From Natrinema salaciae (GTDB taxonomy: Archaea > Halobacteriota > Halobacteria > Halobacteriales > Natrialbaceae), in assembly GCF_900110865.1 (NCBI RefSeq), contig NZ_FOFD01000001.1, positions 434,001 to 498,000 on the forward strand: a DNA stretch of 64,000 nt, written 5' to 3'. How positions within the stretch are numbered: position 1 is the first letter of the stretch; every line of letters starts with the position of its first letter. The notes below the pieces were generated by a model. It worked only from the letters and a program-made list of their open reading frames with translations. It ran no database searches and was not told the origin of the DNA. Shown one piece after another: positions 1 to 7,194 of the stretch. Position numbers and translations under genes: made by a program.

Positions 1-82
1 CCGACTCCGCGACGGAGCGACCCCGTGAAACCGAAGAGAGACGCGGTCGGTCGCCGTCGATCGTCCGGCGCAGCGGTCGCCC

Positions 83-478
83 TCAGAACGCGCCGCCCTC
101 GAAACTCGCGTCCGCGTGCAGGCTGTCCTTCAGCGCGTCGTGGACCTTGCAGAGTTCGAAGGCACGCTCGAGGATCTCGTCGCCGGTGTCGTCGTCCACG
201 TCGGCCTCGACGCGGATGTCGAACCCGACCGACTCGAGTTTGTCGTCGTCGTTGAGTTCGCCCTCGATGTCGATCTCGATCCGCCCGAGGTCGTCGGCCC
301 CGCGCTGCTGGCCGCCGACGCGCAGCGCCGGGACGTAACAGGAGCCGTAGGCCGCGAGCAGGGCCTCGAGCGTGTCGGGGGCCGCCTCGCCGTTGGCGTC
401 GATCGTCGTCTCGAAGTCGCGAATCTCGTTCGTCGCGCTATACCCCTCGTCGGAGACGGTGGTGACCTGCTTCGCCAT
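83..478 (-). CDS. OsmC/Ohr family peroxiredoxin-like protein
   Basis: A 131-residue protein of OsmC-family length. Family members reduce organic hydroperoxides or protect against oxidative and osmotic stress in the cytoplasm, using two cysteines. Both are present here: C47 in the context AAYGSC after the 'DTLEALLAAYG' helix, and C110 in FELCKVHDAL. The sequence is acidic, as expected for a haloarchaeon. The ATG at 478 is followed by a normal OsmC N-terminus with no extra leader. It stands alone, with a promoter gap to the divergent small gene at 615. The OsmC family call is firm; the Ohr versus OsmC subclass is not resolved. Confidence 0.88.
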   Translation of the reverse strand: MAKQVTTVSDEGYSATNEIRDFETTIDANGEAAPDTLEALLAAYGSCYVPALRVGGQQRGADDLGRIEIDIEGELNDDDKLESVGFDIRVEADVDDDTGDEILERAFELCKVHDALKDSLHADASFEGGAF

Positions 479-614
479 AGCAGTCGAGACGACTACGGGC
501 GGTGCTGTAAACGTTTGGTGGCAGCCGCCGTCTGCGGGAGACCACGGGTTTCGGACCCTGCGTTTGCAGCGCGATCCGATTTATCGGTCCCGACGGAACC
601 ATCGTGGACGAACC

Positions 615-809
615 ATGGCGACTCTCAACAGACAGTCGGCGAACAAGATCAGCATGCTTTCGACGGTGATAGACAGCGCGATGGAGTTCCGACGCGGCCG
701 CCGGAAGAGCGGGCTCTTGCTCCTCGGCGCGGCCGCGCTCTCGTCCCGAATTCCCGGCATCGGGACCGCCGTGTCGCTACTCCTTCGACTGATTCGGCGA
801 CTCCGATAG
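615..809 (+). CDS. Small basic hydrophobic protein, unknown function
   Basis: A 64-residue protein with a polar N-terminus, an Arg/Lys patch (FRRGRRKSG) and a C-terminal hydrophobic stretch containing a Gly/Ala-rich LLLLGAAALSS segment and a final LLLRLIRRLR helix. This looks like a small membrane-associated protein. Upstream reading-frame extension is Cys/Trp-rich and not protein-like, so I chose the ATG at 615, which lies about 25-30 nt after an A+T island (gatttatcgg near 580-590), a good leaderless arrangement. It ends 12 nt before the next gene, so the two are probably cotranscribed. I do not recognise a family. Confidence 0.6.
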   Translation: MATLNRQSANKISMLSTVIDSAMEFRRGRRKSGLLLLGAAALSSRIPGIGTAVSLLLRLIRRLR

Positions 810-821
810 CGCGAGTGGCCA

Positions 822-1418
822 ATGGTCGACGTCACTGGCCACCTCGGGATGGCACTGCTGTTCGCCGCGCCGGCGTGGCTGGTCTGGGGCCGACGCGGTG
901 CGCTCGGGTTCACGGCGTTCGCGATAGCGACGGCGATGCTGCCCGATACTGACCTCGTCCTTCGACACGTACTCCCGGTAACCCATCACGGAATCACTCA
1001 CACCGTGGTATTCGTCGTCCTGGCGAGCATCCTCGCGGGGACGGTCGCCGCCCGCTATCTCACCGACTGGTTCAACGCCAATCGGCGAATTCGGAGCACC
1101 GAAATCGCCAGCGAGACGGTCTTCGTCTTCGCGACGGCCGGCCTGACCGTCGGCGGCGTCAGCCATCTGTTCGCCGACCTCCTCTCCGCGCCCGATATCG
1201 CCGCCCCGCTCGCGCCGTTCTGGCCCCTCTATTCCGAACCGGTGATCATCGACGTCATCTACTACGACTCGCCGATCTGGAACTTTGGACTGCTCGTCGT
1301 CGCTATCGGACTGCATCTCGTGCTCGCCCGCGACGAGCGCTCCCCGCTCGAGACGCGCTATCGGATCGGAAGCCGCGACGTGAGCGACGATTCGTCTCCC
1401 GCGAGCGGTAACGACTGA
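822..1418 (+). CDS. Membrane-bound metal-dependent hydrolase (DUF457/YdjM-like)
   Basis: A 198-residue integral membrane protein with about four hydrophobic segments. Near the N-terminus it has the acidic/His pattern of the LexA-binding, inner-membrane-associated putative hydrolase family (DUF457/YdjM): an early H7, LPDTD with D42 and D44, then THHGITHT with H55/H56 and H60. These residues form the presumed metal site. Members are widespread in haloarchaea and their substrate is unknown. It sits 12 nt downstream of the 64-residue gene, so an operon is likely. The family call is good; the activity is inferred only from the family name and the metal-ligand pattern. Confidence 0.8.
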   Translation: MVDVTGHLGMALLFAAPAWLVWGRRGALGFTAFAIATAMLPDTDLVLRHVLPVTHHGITHTVVFVVLASILAGTVAARYLTDWFNANRRIRSTEIASETVFVFATAGLTVGGVSHLFADLLSAPDIAAPLAPFWPLYSEPVIIDVIYYDSPIWNFGLLVVAIGLHLVLARDERSPLETRYRIGSRDVSDDSSPASGND

Positions 1419-1493
1419 GTGCTCGCGTCGACGGCAACAGCGAGAAAATCGTCCGACGATCGATGCGCTCGCGCCGTTCGACACGCCGTCCGC

Positions 1494-2222
1494 TCAGGCG
1501 TCGAGTTCGAACGGTTCGTCGGCCTCGAGGACGTGGACCTCGGCGTCGCTGCCGGTGCCGCGCACCTCGCTGGCGAACTCCTCGGGGTCCTGTTCGATCG
1601 GCGGGAAGGTGTCGTAGTGCTGCGGGAACGCGTGGTCCACGTCGAGCCAGTCGACGGCGATGGCCGCCTGCTGGGGGCCCATCGTGAAGTGGTCGCCGAT
1701 GGGGACGATGGCCGCGTCGGGCTCGAGGTACGGGCCGATGACCTCCCGCATTTCGGTCATGAGGCTGGTGTCGCCGGCGTGGTAGACCGTCGTCGACTCC
1801 TCGTCGCCGACCTGCGTCGGTTTCGTATCGGAGACGACGAAGCCGGCGGGCATCCCGCCGCTCGCGTCGTTTTCGGTCATGATTCCGTTCGTGTGGTCGG
1901 CACGCGTCATGGTGACGTACGCGTCGCCGCACTCGACGGTGCCGCCGAGGTTCATCCCCATGCCACCGACGGCGTCCTCGAAGCCGAACTCGTCCTCGCA
2001 GTAGGAGACGATCTCGGGCGTCGCGACCAGCGTCGCGTCCGAAAACTCGCCCGCGTGGGCGATGTGGTCGGCGTGGCCGTGCGTCAGCAACACGTAGTCC
2101 GGCGTGTCGACGTCCGCTGGCTCGAGGTCGGTCTTCGGGTTGTCGAAGAACGGATCGATCAGCAGGTCCGTCTCGCCGACGGTGACGTACCACGTCGAGT
2201 GGCCGTGCCAGGTGAGTTCCAT
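1494..2222 (-). CDS. UPF0173-type metal-dependent hydrolase (MBL fold)
   Basis: A 242-residue metallo-beta-lactamase-fold protein. The metal motif HGHADH is at residues 48-53 in [10 protein letters not shown], after a first strand block beginning [10 protein letters not shown], which is characteristic of the UPF0173/YtkL group of stand-alone MBL hydrolases. Later ligands are seen in [13 protein letters not shown] (His and Asp), and HYDTFPP near the C-terminus. The length matches the family. The cytoplasmic substrate is unknown. The ATG at 2222 has a TATA-like AGTTTTAAG on the same strand about 30 nt upstream, suggesting a short-leader or leaderless mRNA. It converges with the DUF457 gene. Confidence 0.87.
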   Translation of the reverse strand: MELTWHGHSTWYVTVGETDLLIDPFFDNPKTDLEPADVDTPDYVLLTHGHADHIAHAGEFSDATLVATPEIVSYCEDEFGFEDAVGGMGMNLGGTVECGDAYVTMTRADHTNGIMTENDASGGMPAGFVVSDTKPTQVGDEESTTVYHAGDTSLMTEMREVIGPYLEPDAAIVPIGDHFTMGPQQAAIAVDWLDVDHAFPQHYDTFPPIEQDPEEFASEVRGTGSDAEVHVLEADEPFELDA

Positions 2223-2597
2223 AGCACCTGATGCGTTCGTGCGAAGTCGACTTAAAACTGGGCGCGCGCCGCGCTGCCGTGTTCCCCCGCTCGCGCCGTC
2301 GTCCCGCCGTCAATATCTCCTTGACGCACAACGAACGGTGAATACGATCACCAATATTTATACGTTAGATCCAGAAACGATAGAAAGCCGCAGGCGAACT
2401 GACACACCACGCATGCGGTCTGGGATCGCATCACCTCGATCGCCGTTTCGACGCGGTCGGCGGTCCGCTGCGATTTCCAGGGCGACCCGCGACCACCAAC
2501 TCGGCGACCACCCCGCGGGAACCCACCGCCACTACCGGCCTCACCGAACGGGGCCGCGATGCCGTGTCGTTTTTTACCCGGGACCCGTACGGCGACT
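2223..2597. other. Intergenic region with promoters, no convincing gene
   Basis: A 375-bp gap between the divergent UPF0173 gene and the gene at 2598. It holds a minus-strand TATA-like AGTTTTAAG at 2251-2259 serving the hydrolase. A second, stronger A+T island at 2341-2372 (accaatatttatacg; reads TATAAATATT on the minus strand) has no good reading frame behind it on either strand. A TTTTTTAC element near 2569-2576 sits about 25 nt before the ATG at 2598. The island at 2341-2372 could drive a small RNA or be an old promoter. Confidence 0.5.
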
Positions 2598-2861
2598 ATG
2601 CTCGCACTCACGCTCGAGGAGTTCATGGTAGAGCTAAACGATGGCGCGATCAAGAACGTCGGTCCGAACAACAAGGCGGCGACGGTCAAGCTATTCGACG
2701 TCGACTCCGCCGAGGCGAGGGAGTTCGGCGACAAGCGCATCAAACTCGTCTTCGAGGACGAAGACGACAACGAGATTCAGGTCTCGTTATTCCCGGAGGA
2801 CGTCCGGACGCTCGTCGACGAAATCGACTCGCTCGAGGACGATTCGCCCGTTTTCGACTGA
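2598..2861 (+). CDS. Small acidic protein, unknown function
   Basis: An 87-residue acidic protein beginning MLALTLEEFMVELNDG. It has alternating charged and hydrophobic strands (KLFDVDSAEAREFGDKRIKLVF, shown only in part here as IKLVFEDEDDNEIQVSLF-like text) and ends in a run of Asp/Glu with Pro-Val-Phe-Asp. No Cys, signal peptide or membrane segment is visible. I chose the ATG at 2598 because a TTTTTTAC promoter element sits about 25 nt upstream; the longer frame beginning at 2559 would place this promoter inside the gene, and MVELNDG at 2625 is a third option. It is 91 nt upstream of the RecJ-like gene on the same strand and may be cotranscribed with it. I do not recognise the family. Confidence 0.65.
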   Translation: MLALTLEEFMVELNDGAIKNVGPNNKAATVKLFDVDSAEAREFGDKRIKLVFEDEDDNEIQVSLFPEDVRTLVDEIDSLEDDSPVFD

Positions 2862-2952
2862 CGGCGGCGCTGTGTCACCGTCATACCGCGCGATCGGTAT
2901 CACGAACGCATTTCGACAACCGTTTTAGGCCGAAACCGCTTGGTCCGAGTAG

Positions 2953-5154
2953 ATGGGTAACTGTATCATCTGCGGCACACCCGTTGACGGCGAGATCTGT
3001 GAGAGTCACGAGGAGGATGCTGTATTCGAATTTCGCGGCACGTCCGCCTCGCAGCTCACACCCGGTCGGTACTACCGGGGGACCGTCGACGGCTACGCCG
3101 ACTTCGGTGTCTTCGTCGACATCGGAGATCACGTCACTGGCCTGTTGCACAGAAGCGAACTCGACCAACGACTCGAAAGTCTCGACTGGGAGCCGGGGGA
3201 CGACGTCTTCGTCCAGGTGCTCGACGTTCGAGACAACGGCAACGTCGATCTCGGGTGGTCGATCCGCCAGCGCGAACGCGAGTTCCGCGGCAAGCTGATC
3301 GAGACCGCCGACGACGAGTACCGGCCCGAAGAGGGCGGAGACGACGACGCGGCCGACGAGTCGTCGACACGGACGACCGACGACGATGCGGACGACCTCA
3401 CCGACGACCGCGCGGCGAAAGCCGGCGAACTGCAGGCGTCCGCCGACGAGACCGAACCCGAACCGGAGCCAGAACCGGAGCCGGAGTCCGTCGACGAGGG
3501 CCAACCCGCGGCCGCCGAACCGACCAGCGCCGTCGCGAGTAGCGGCTCCGTCGCGACCGAGTCCGCCGCCGCGTCGGCGCCGGCGACCGACGAGGCCGCC
3601 GACGCCGACCTGGACGCCGCGCTCAAGCGGACGACCATCGGCGCCATCGAGAACACGGTCGGCAGCGTCGTCCGCCTCGAGGGCGAGATCACCGGCGTTC
3701 GCCAGACCAGCGGTCCCACGGTCTTCGAACTGCGCGACGAGACCGGAACCGTCGAGTGTGCGGCGTTCGAGGAAGCCGGCGTTCGCGCCTACCCCGACGT
3801 CGAACTCGAGGACGTCGTGGCGCTGGAAGGCGAGGTCGAACACCACCACGGCGACCTGCAGGTCGAGACTGAGTCCCTCGAGATCCTCGACGGCGAGGAG
3901 CGCGAGACGGTCGTCGACCGCCTCGAGAGCGCGATCGAACGCGAGGCGCGACCCGCGGATATCGCGCCGCTGGCCGACCACGAGGCAGTGGCGGCCGTCG
4001 AAGACGAAATCGCCGACGCGGCGACCGCGATCCGGCGGGCCGTCATGGAGGCGCGCCCGATCGTCGTCCGCCACGGCGCGACCGCCGACGGCTACGTCGC
4101 CGGTGCCGCCATCGAGCGCGCCGTCCTCCCGCTGATCCGCGAGAAACACACGCGCGAGGACGCGGAGTACCACTACTTCGAGCGCCGCCCGCTCGACGGC
4201 CGCGTCTACGACATGGACGCCGCCACCAGCGACGTCACCTCGATGCTCGAGGCCCGCGACCGCCACGGCGAGCAGTTCCCGCTCGTCGTCCTGGTCGACG
4301 CCGGTTCGACCGTCGAATCCGTCGACGGCTACGAACTGCTCTCGCTGTACGACGCCGATTCGCTCGTCATCGACGACAGCCGCGCCGACGAGGCGGTCGC
4401 CGACGCCGTCGACGTCGCCGTCGCCCCGTCGATCGCGGGCGTCGACGTCTCCGACGTCACCTCGACCGCGCTGGCGACCAACGTCGCCGCGCACGTCAAC
4501 GACGACGTGCGAGCGGACCTCGAGCACCTCCCCGCGGTCAGCTACTGGGAGAATACGCCCGAGGCGTACCTCGAACTCGCCACCGAGGCCGGCTACGACG
4601 AAACCGACGTCTCCGAGCGTCGCGAAGCCGTCGCGCTCGAGGCCTACTACCAGTCCTACAAGGACAAGCGCGAACTCGTGATCGATCTGCTGTTCGGCGA
4701 CGGTGACGAGTCCGATCGACCTCGAAACGGCGATCTGGCCGCCCACGTCTCTGAACAGTTCCGTGACAAGCTCGAGACCGAACTCGAGACGGCCCGCGAG
4801 AACCTCTCGGTTCGCGACGCCGACGGCGTCACCGTCTCCGTGCTCGACACGGACGCGTTCACGCACCGGTACAATTTCCCGACGACGATCCTGCTGCTGG
4901 ACGCGCTCCACCGGACCGAACGCGACCGGACGGAGCCGCCAGCCGTCACCCTCGGCGTCGGCGACGACGAACTGCACGTTCGCGCGACCGAACCGGTGAA
5001 CGTCCGCGACCTCGGCGACGCGATCGCCGAGGCAGTGCCCAACGGCGGCGTCAGCGTCGTCGGCGGCCGCGACGGCCACGTCGAGTTCCTGCCGGGCGAA
5101 CGCGATGCAGTCCGCGAGGCGGCACTCGAGGCGCTCGCCGAGACGCTCGCGTAA
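2953..5154 (+). CDS. RecJ/Cdc45-like protein: zinc knuckle, S1, OB fold and degenerate DHH domain
   Basis: A 733-residue multidomain protein. A possible zinc knuckle has C4, C7, C16 and H19. Residues about 40-110 form an S1 RNA-binding domain (GRYYRGTVDGYADFGVFVDI). A long acidic, Pro-Glu-rich linker with EPEPEPEPEP runs to about residue 210. An OB-fold nucleic-acid domain follows (about 225-305, ITGVRQTSGPTVFELRD). The C-terminal half is a DHH-phosphoesterase (RecJ) fold. Known active haloarchaeal paralogues carry a His/Asp cluster at the first motif and Asp-His-His later. Here the matching sites read RHGATADG (about residue 373) and IDDSRADE (about 472), so the catalytic residues look lost. 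It may therefore bind DNA or RNA without cutting, as Cdc45-type RecJ relatives do in the CMG helicase. The architecture is clear; the inactive state and replisome role are inference. Confidence 0.85.
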   Translation: MGNCIICGTPVDGEICESHEEDAVFEFRGTSASQLTPGRYYRGTVDGYADFGVFVDIGDHVTGLLHRSELDQRLESLDWEPGDDVFVQVLDVRDNGNVDLGWSIRQREREFRGKLIETADDEYRPEEGGDDDAADESSTRTTDDDADDLTDDRAAKAGELQASADETEPEPEPEPEPESVDEGQPAAAEPTSAVASSGSVATESAAASAPATDEAADADLDAALKRTTIGAIENTVGSVVRLEGEITGVRQTSGPTVFELRDETGTVECAAFEEAGVRAYPDVELEDVVALEGEVEHHHGDLQVETESLEILDGEERETVVDRLESAIEREARPADIAPLADHEAVAAVEDEIADAATAIRRAVMEARPIVVRHGATADGYVAGAAIERAVLPLIREKHTREDAEYHYFERRPLDGRVYDMDAATSDVTSMLEARDRHGEQFPLVVLVDAGSTVESVDGYELLSLYDADSLVIDDSRADEAVADAVDVAVAPSIAGVDVSDVTSTALATNVAAHVNDDVRADLEHLPAVSYWENTPEAYLELATEAGYDETDVSERREAVALEAYYQSYKDKRELVIDLLFGDGDESDRPRNGDLAAHVSEQFRDKLETELETARENLSVRDADGVTVSVLDTDAFTHRYNFPTTILLLDALHRTERDRTEPPAVTLGVGDDELHVRATEPVNVRDLGDAIAEAVPNGGVSVVGGRDGHVEFLPGERDAVREAALEALAETLA

Positions 5155-5450
5155 GACTCGTCTTCCTCCGTCGTCCGCATCGATTCCGGCAGCGGCGGCG
5201 CTCGCCGAGAGCGTTCGCGAACCGACGAGGGGACCGAAGACGGCGGCGTCACCTCGAGTTTCGAAATTCGCGAACTCATCTGGCGGCCGGGACGCGTGGT
5301 CGCGTCACTCCCGCCCGTGGCGGCCAGCCGCGGTGAGTTCCGACGGGCAGCGGCTACTCGTTCGGGACCCGATCGATCACGATCGATCGGCTCGGCCCGT
5401 CACACGCCGAACCGGTAACGTATATCTGACACCGTGGTGATGAGTTACGT
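5155..5450. other. Intergenic region with promoter of SHOCT gene
   Basis: About 296 bp between the RecJ-like gene and the SHOCT gene. No gene was found. It contains a GATC-rich perfect inverted repeat (5369-5390, listed separately) and an A+T element cgtatatctg at about 5418-5427 that sits about 25-30 nt before the ATG at 5451 and is the likely TATA box of the SHOCT gene. Confidence 0.5.
5369..5390. repeat. GATC-rich perfect inverted repeat
   Basis: Arms CCGATCGATC and GATCGATCGG are perfectly complementary across a 2-nt AC spacer. The element lies about 60 bp upstream of the SHOCT gene and about 30 bp upstream of its TATA-like element. It contains four GATC sites in 20 bp. It may be a regulator site, a methylation-dense site or a cruciform-forming sequence; sequence alone does not decide. 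Confidence 0.55.
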
Positions 5451-5933
5451 ATGGACGCTATCGAGGGGACCGACCGCAGGGGGGATGCGGACGACCCGTG
5501 GAGCCGTGTCCGCGAGAACGCCACCGGAATCGCGTCGCTGCTCGTGACGGCGATCTGGCTCGGGGCGATGTTCACCGGCCAATCGTGGTGGCTCGCCGCG
5601 TTGCTCGTCGGCTACATCGCGGTTGTTCCGCTGGTCGCGATCCTGTTCGGCGACGAGGCGGACAGGCGGGAGTGGGCCGACGACTATCTGCCCGCTGCCG
5701 AGGCGGAATCGGACGGCGAGACGACGTCCGGCGAACCCGAGGCCGACGCTCGAGACGCGCTCGAAACCCTTCGCGAGCGCTACGCCGCGGGCGAGTTGAC
5801 CGACGACCAGTTCGAGCGAAAACTCGAGCGACTGCTCGACACGGAGACGCTCGAGGACGCCCAGGCGTGGGCGCGAGACCGAACCCGGAGCGGCGAGCGG
5901 AACGGCGATCGGGAGCCCGAGTTCGACCGCTGA
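5451..5933 (+). CDS. SHOCT-domain membrane protein
   Basis: A 160-residue protein with two predicted membrane helices in the first half (ASLLVTAIWLGAMF and LAALLVGYIAVVPLVAIL). An acidic linker follows, then a SHOCT motif of about 35 residues (LRERYAAGELTDDQFERKLERLL) near residues 98-130. SHOCT is a short C-terminal helical hairpin found on many archaeal and bacterial membrane proteins and is thought to mediate oligomerisation. The ATG at 5451 follows the TATA-like cgtatatctg by about 25 nt. It converges with the end of the mnh operon, with 1 nt between the two coding ends. The precise role is unknown. Confidence 0.8.
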   Translation: MDAIEGTDRRGDADDPWSRVRENATGIASLLVTAIWLGAMFTGQSWWLAALLVGYIAVVPLVAILFGDEADRREWADDYLPAAEAESDGETTSGEPEADARDALETLRERYAAGELTDDQFERKLERLLDTETLEDAQAWARDRTRSGERNGDREPEFDR

Positions 5934-5934
5934 C

Positions 5935-6309
5935 TCAGTCGTCGCTCGTCTCGGCCTCGTCGGATCGCTCGGTGCGTGCCGGCCGCTCGACCGCCGACGG
6001 GTCGGGCCAGGTGACGCTCCCGAGGAAGGGAATCCCGATTCGTTCGGCTGCTCGAGCGATCATGTGTGCGCCGGTCGGAACGGTCAGGAAGAGGAAGCCG
6101 ATCCCGATGAGCGCGGTCAACCCCTCCCCGCCCGGGCCGAAGTGGACGAAGCCGGCCAGGAAGATCGCGGCAGTGCCGAGCGTCGTCGGCTTGCTCGTGG
6201 CGTGCATCCGGTTGTAGACGTTCGGCAGGCGGAGCAGCCCGATCGTCCCGACGGTCAGGAAGAAGGCCCCGACGACGATCAGCGCAATGACGACGGCGGT
6301 GTGGATCAT
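5935..6309 (-). CDS. mnhG: Na+/H+ antiporter subunit G (MnhG/MrpG)
   Basis: A 124-residue protein, last in the seven-gene mnh operon. It has three membrane segments in the first 85 residues and the MnhG signature: TVGTIGLLRLPNVYNRMHATSKPTTLG, of which the key parts are LLRLPNVYNRMHA and KPTTLG. The C-terminus is a soluble acidic tail. MrpG is a small subunit needed for assembly of the multisubunit Na+/H+ antiporter in the cell membrane. The start at 6309 overlaps mnhF by 4 nt; a longer upstream frame is Arg-rich and lies inside mnhF in another frame, so it is not used. Confidence 0.93.
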   Translation of the reverse strand: MIHTAVVIALIVVGAFFLTVGTIGLLRLPNVYNRMHATSKPTTLGTAAIFLAGFVHFGPGGEGLTALIGIGFLFLTVPTGAHMIARAAERIGIPFLGSVTWPDPSAVERPARTERSDEAETSDD

Positions 6310-6605
6310 TCGATCACCTCTCCTTCGGTGACGAACTTGGCGCCCGCGACGGTCGCGATGAACCCGATGATCGCGAGCACGAGGCTCACGGTGATAAAGA
6401 GGCCGCGGTCGGTCAGGAGCGCGAACAGGACGGCGATCGCGACGACGTTCGTGGCGATGGCGTCCAGCGCGACGACGCGGTCGGGGTTCGTCGGCCCGCG
6501 GATCACGCGGTAGCCACACAGGACACAGAGGGCGCTGACGAGGATCAGCGCACCCCGAATCGCCGTCTCGAGGACGGCGGGATCGCTCTCAGTCATCGTC
6601 GTCAC
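6306..6605 (-). CDS. mnhF: Na+/H+ antiporter subunit F (MnhF/MrpF)
   Basis: A 99-residue protein with three transmembrane helices, the normal size and topology for MrpF. The family signature GPTNPDRVVALDAIATN lies between helices 1 and 2, with the conserved Asp residues of the PDRVVALD segment. MrpF is an essential small subunit of the Mrp antiporter and has been implicated in ion passage between subunits. It overlaps mnhE by 17 nt and mnhG by 4 nt, which indicates translational coupling. Confidence 0.93.
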   Translation of the reverse strand: MTTMTESDPAVLETAIRGALILVSALCVLCGYRVIRGPTNPDRVVALDAIATNVVAIAVLFALLTDRGLFITVSLVLAIIGFIATVAGAKFVTEGEVIE

Positions 6606-7194
6606 CTCCGTCTTGGCGGCCCGGTCTCCTGTCTCTTTCCCCGCCGGAGACGACGATCGCCGGTGGCGGATCCGACGGCGACGCCTCCTCGTCGAACAGC
6701 TCGAGCGCGTAGTCCTCCCAGGTGCGGATCGGCTCGGCGATCGCCTCCGGGTCGTGGCCGTTGACGCCGTGGACGTACAGCGCGTTGGTTTCGTCGTCGT
6801 AATCGAGCGTCACCGTTCCGGGAGTGATCGTGATGCTGTTGGCGATGACGGTGATCGCGACGTCGGATTCGACGCGCAGCGGCACCAGGATCACCTCGGG
6901 TTCGATCGGCATTCCGGGCGAGAGCACCCGGTAGGCGACGTCGAGGTTCGCCCGCAGCAGTTCCCAGGTGAACGCGCCCAGATAGAGCCCGGCGTAGGGA
7001 AGCGCCCGGACGCCCCGACCGAGATCGAGGTGCTTGCTGTACAGCCGCCGGAAGACGAACGCGACCGGTAATCCGACGATCAGTCCCGCGAGGCTCCCCC
7101 GCACGAGCGAGATCGGGGTGAGGGGCAGGCCGCGAACCAGCACCCACAGCACGGCGAAGACGACGCCGACGACCGGCCACGTTCGCACCCGCAT
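6589..7194 (-). CDS. mnhE: Na+/H+ antiporter subunit E (MnhE/MrpE)
   Basis: A 201-residue protein. Two or three N-terminal membrane helices are followed by a soluble domain with the MnhE landmarks LLRANLDVAYRVLSP, VITVIANSITITPGT and DYDDETNALYVHGVN. It is longer than the bacterial protein by an acidic C-terminal tail (after about residue 170), a common haloarchaeal feature. MrpE helps assemble and stabilise the antiporter. The start codon touches the mnhD stop codon with a 1-nt overlap and the 3' end overlaps mnhF by 17 nt. Confidence 0.93.
   Translation of the reverse strand: MRVRTWPVVGVVFAVLWVLVRGLPLTPISLVRGSLAGLIVGLPVAFVFRRLYSKHLDLGRGVRALPYAGLYLGAFTWELLRANLDVAYRVLSPGMPIEPEVILVPLRVESDVAITVIANSITITPGTVTLDYDDETNALYVHGVNGHDPEAIAEPIRTWEDYALELFDEEASPSDPPPAIVVSGGERDRRPGRQDGGDDDD

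Noticed and set aside
1-82. Left-edge 82 bp
   Set aside because: I found no complete or partial gene that can be supported. The sequence is too short to judge.
2881-5079. A 732-codon open frame opposite the RecJ-like gene
   Set aside because: It mirrors the plus-strand gene in a G+C-rich genome. The plus frame has clear zinc, S1 and OB-fold sequence; the minus frame is Val/Asp/Gly-rich without any domain.
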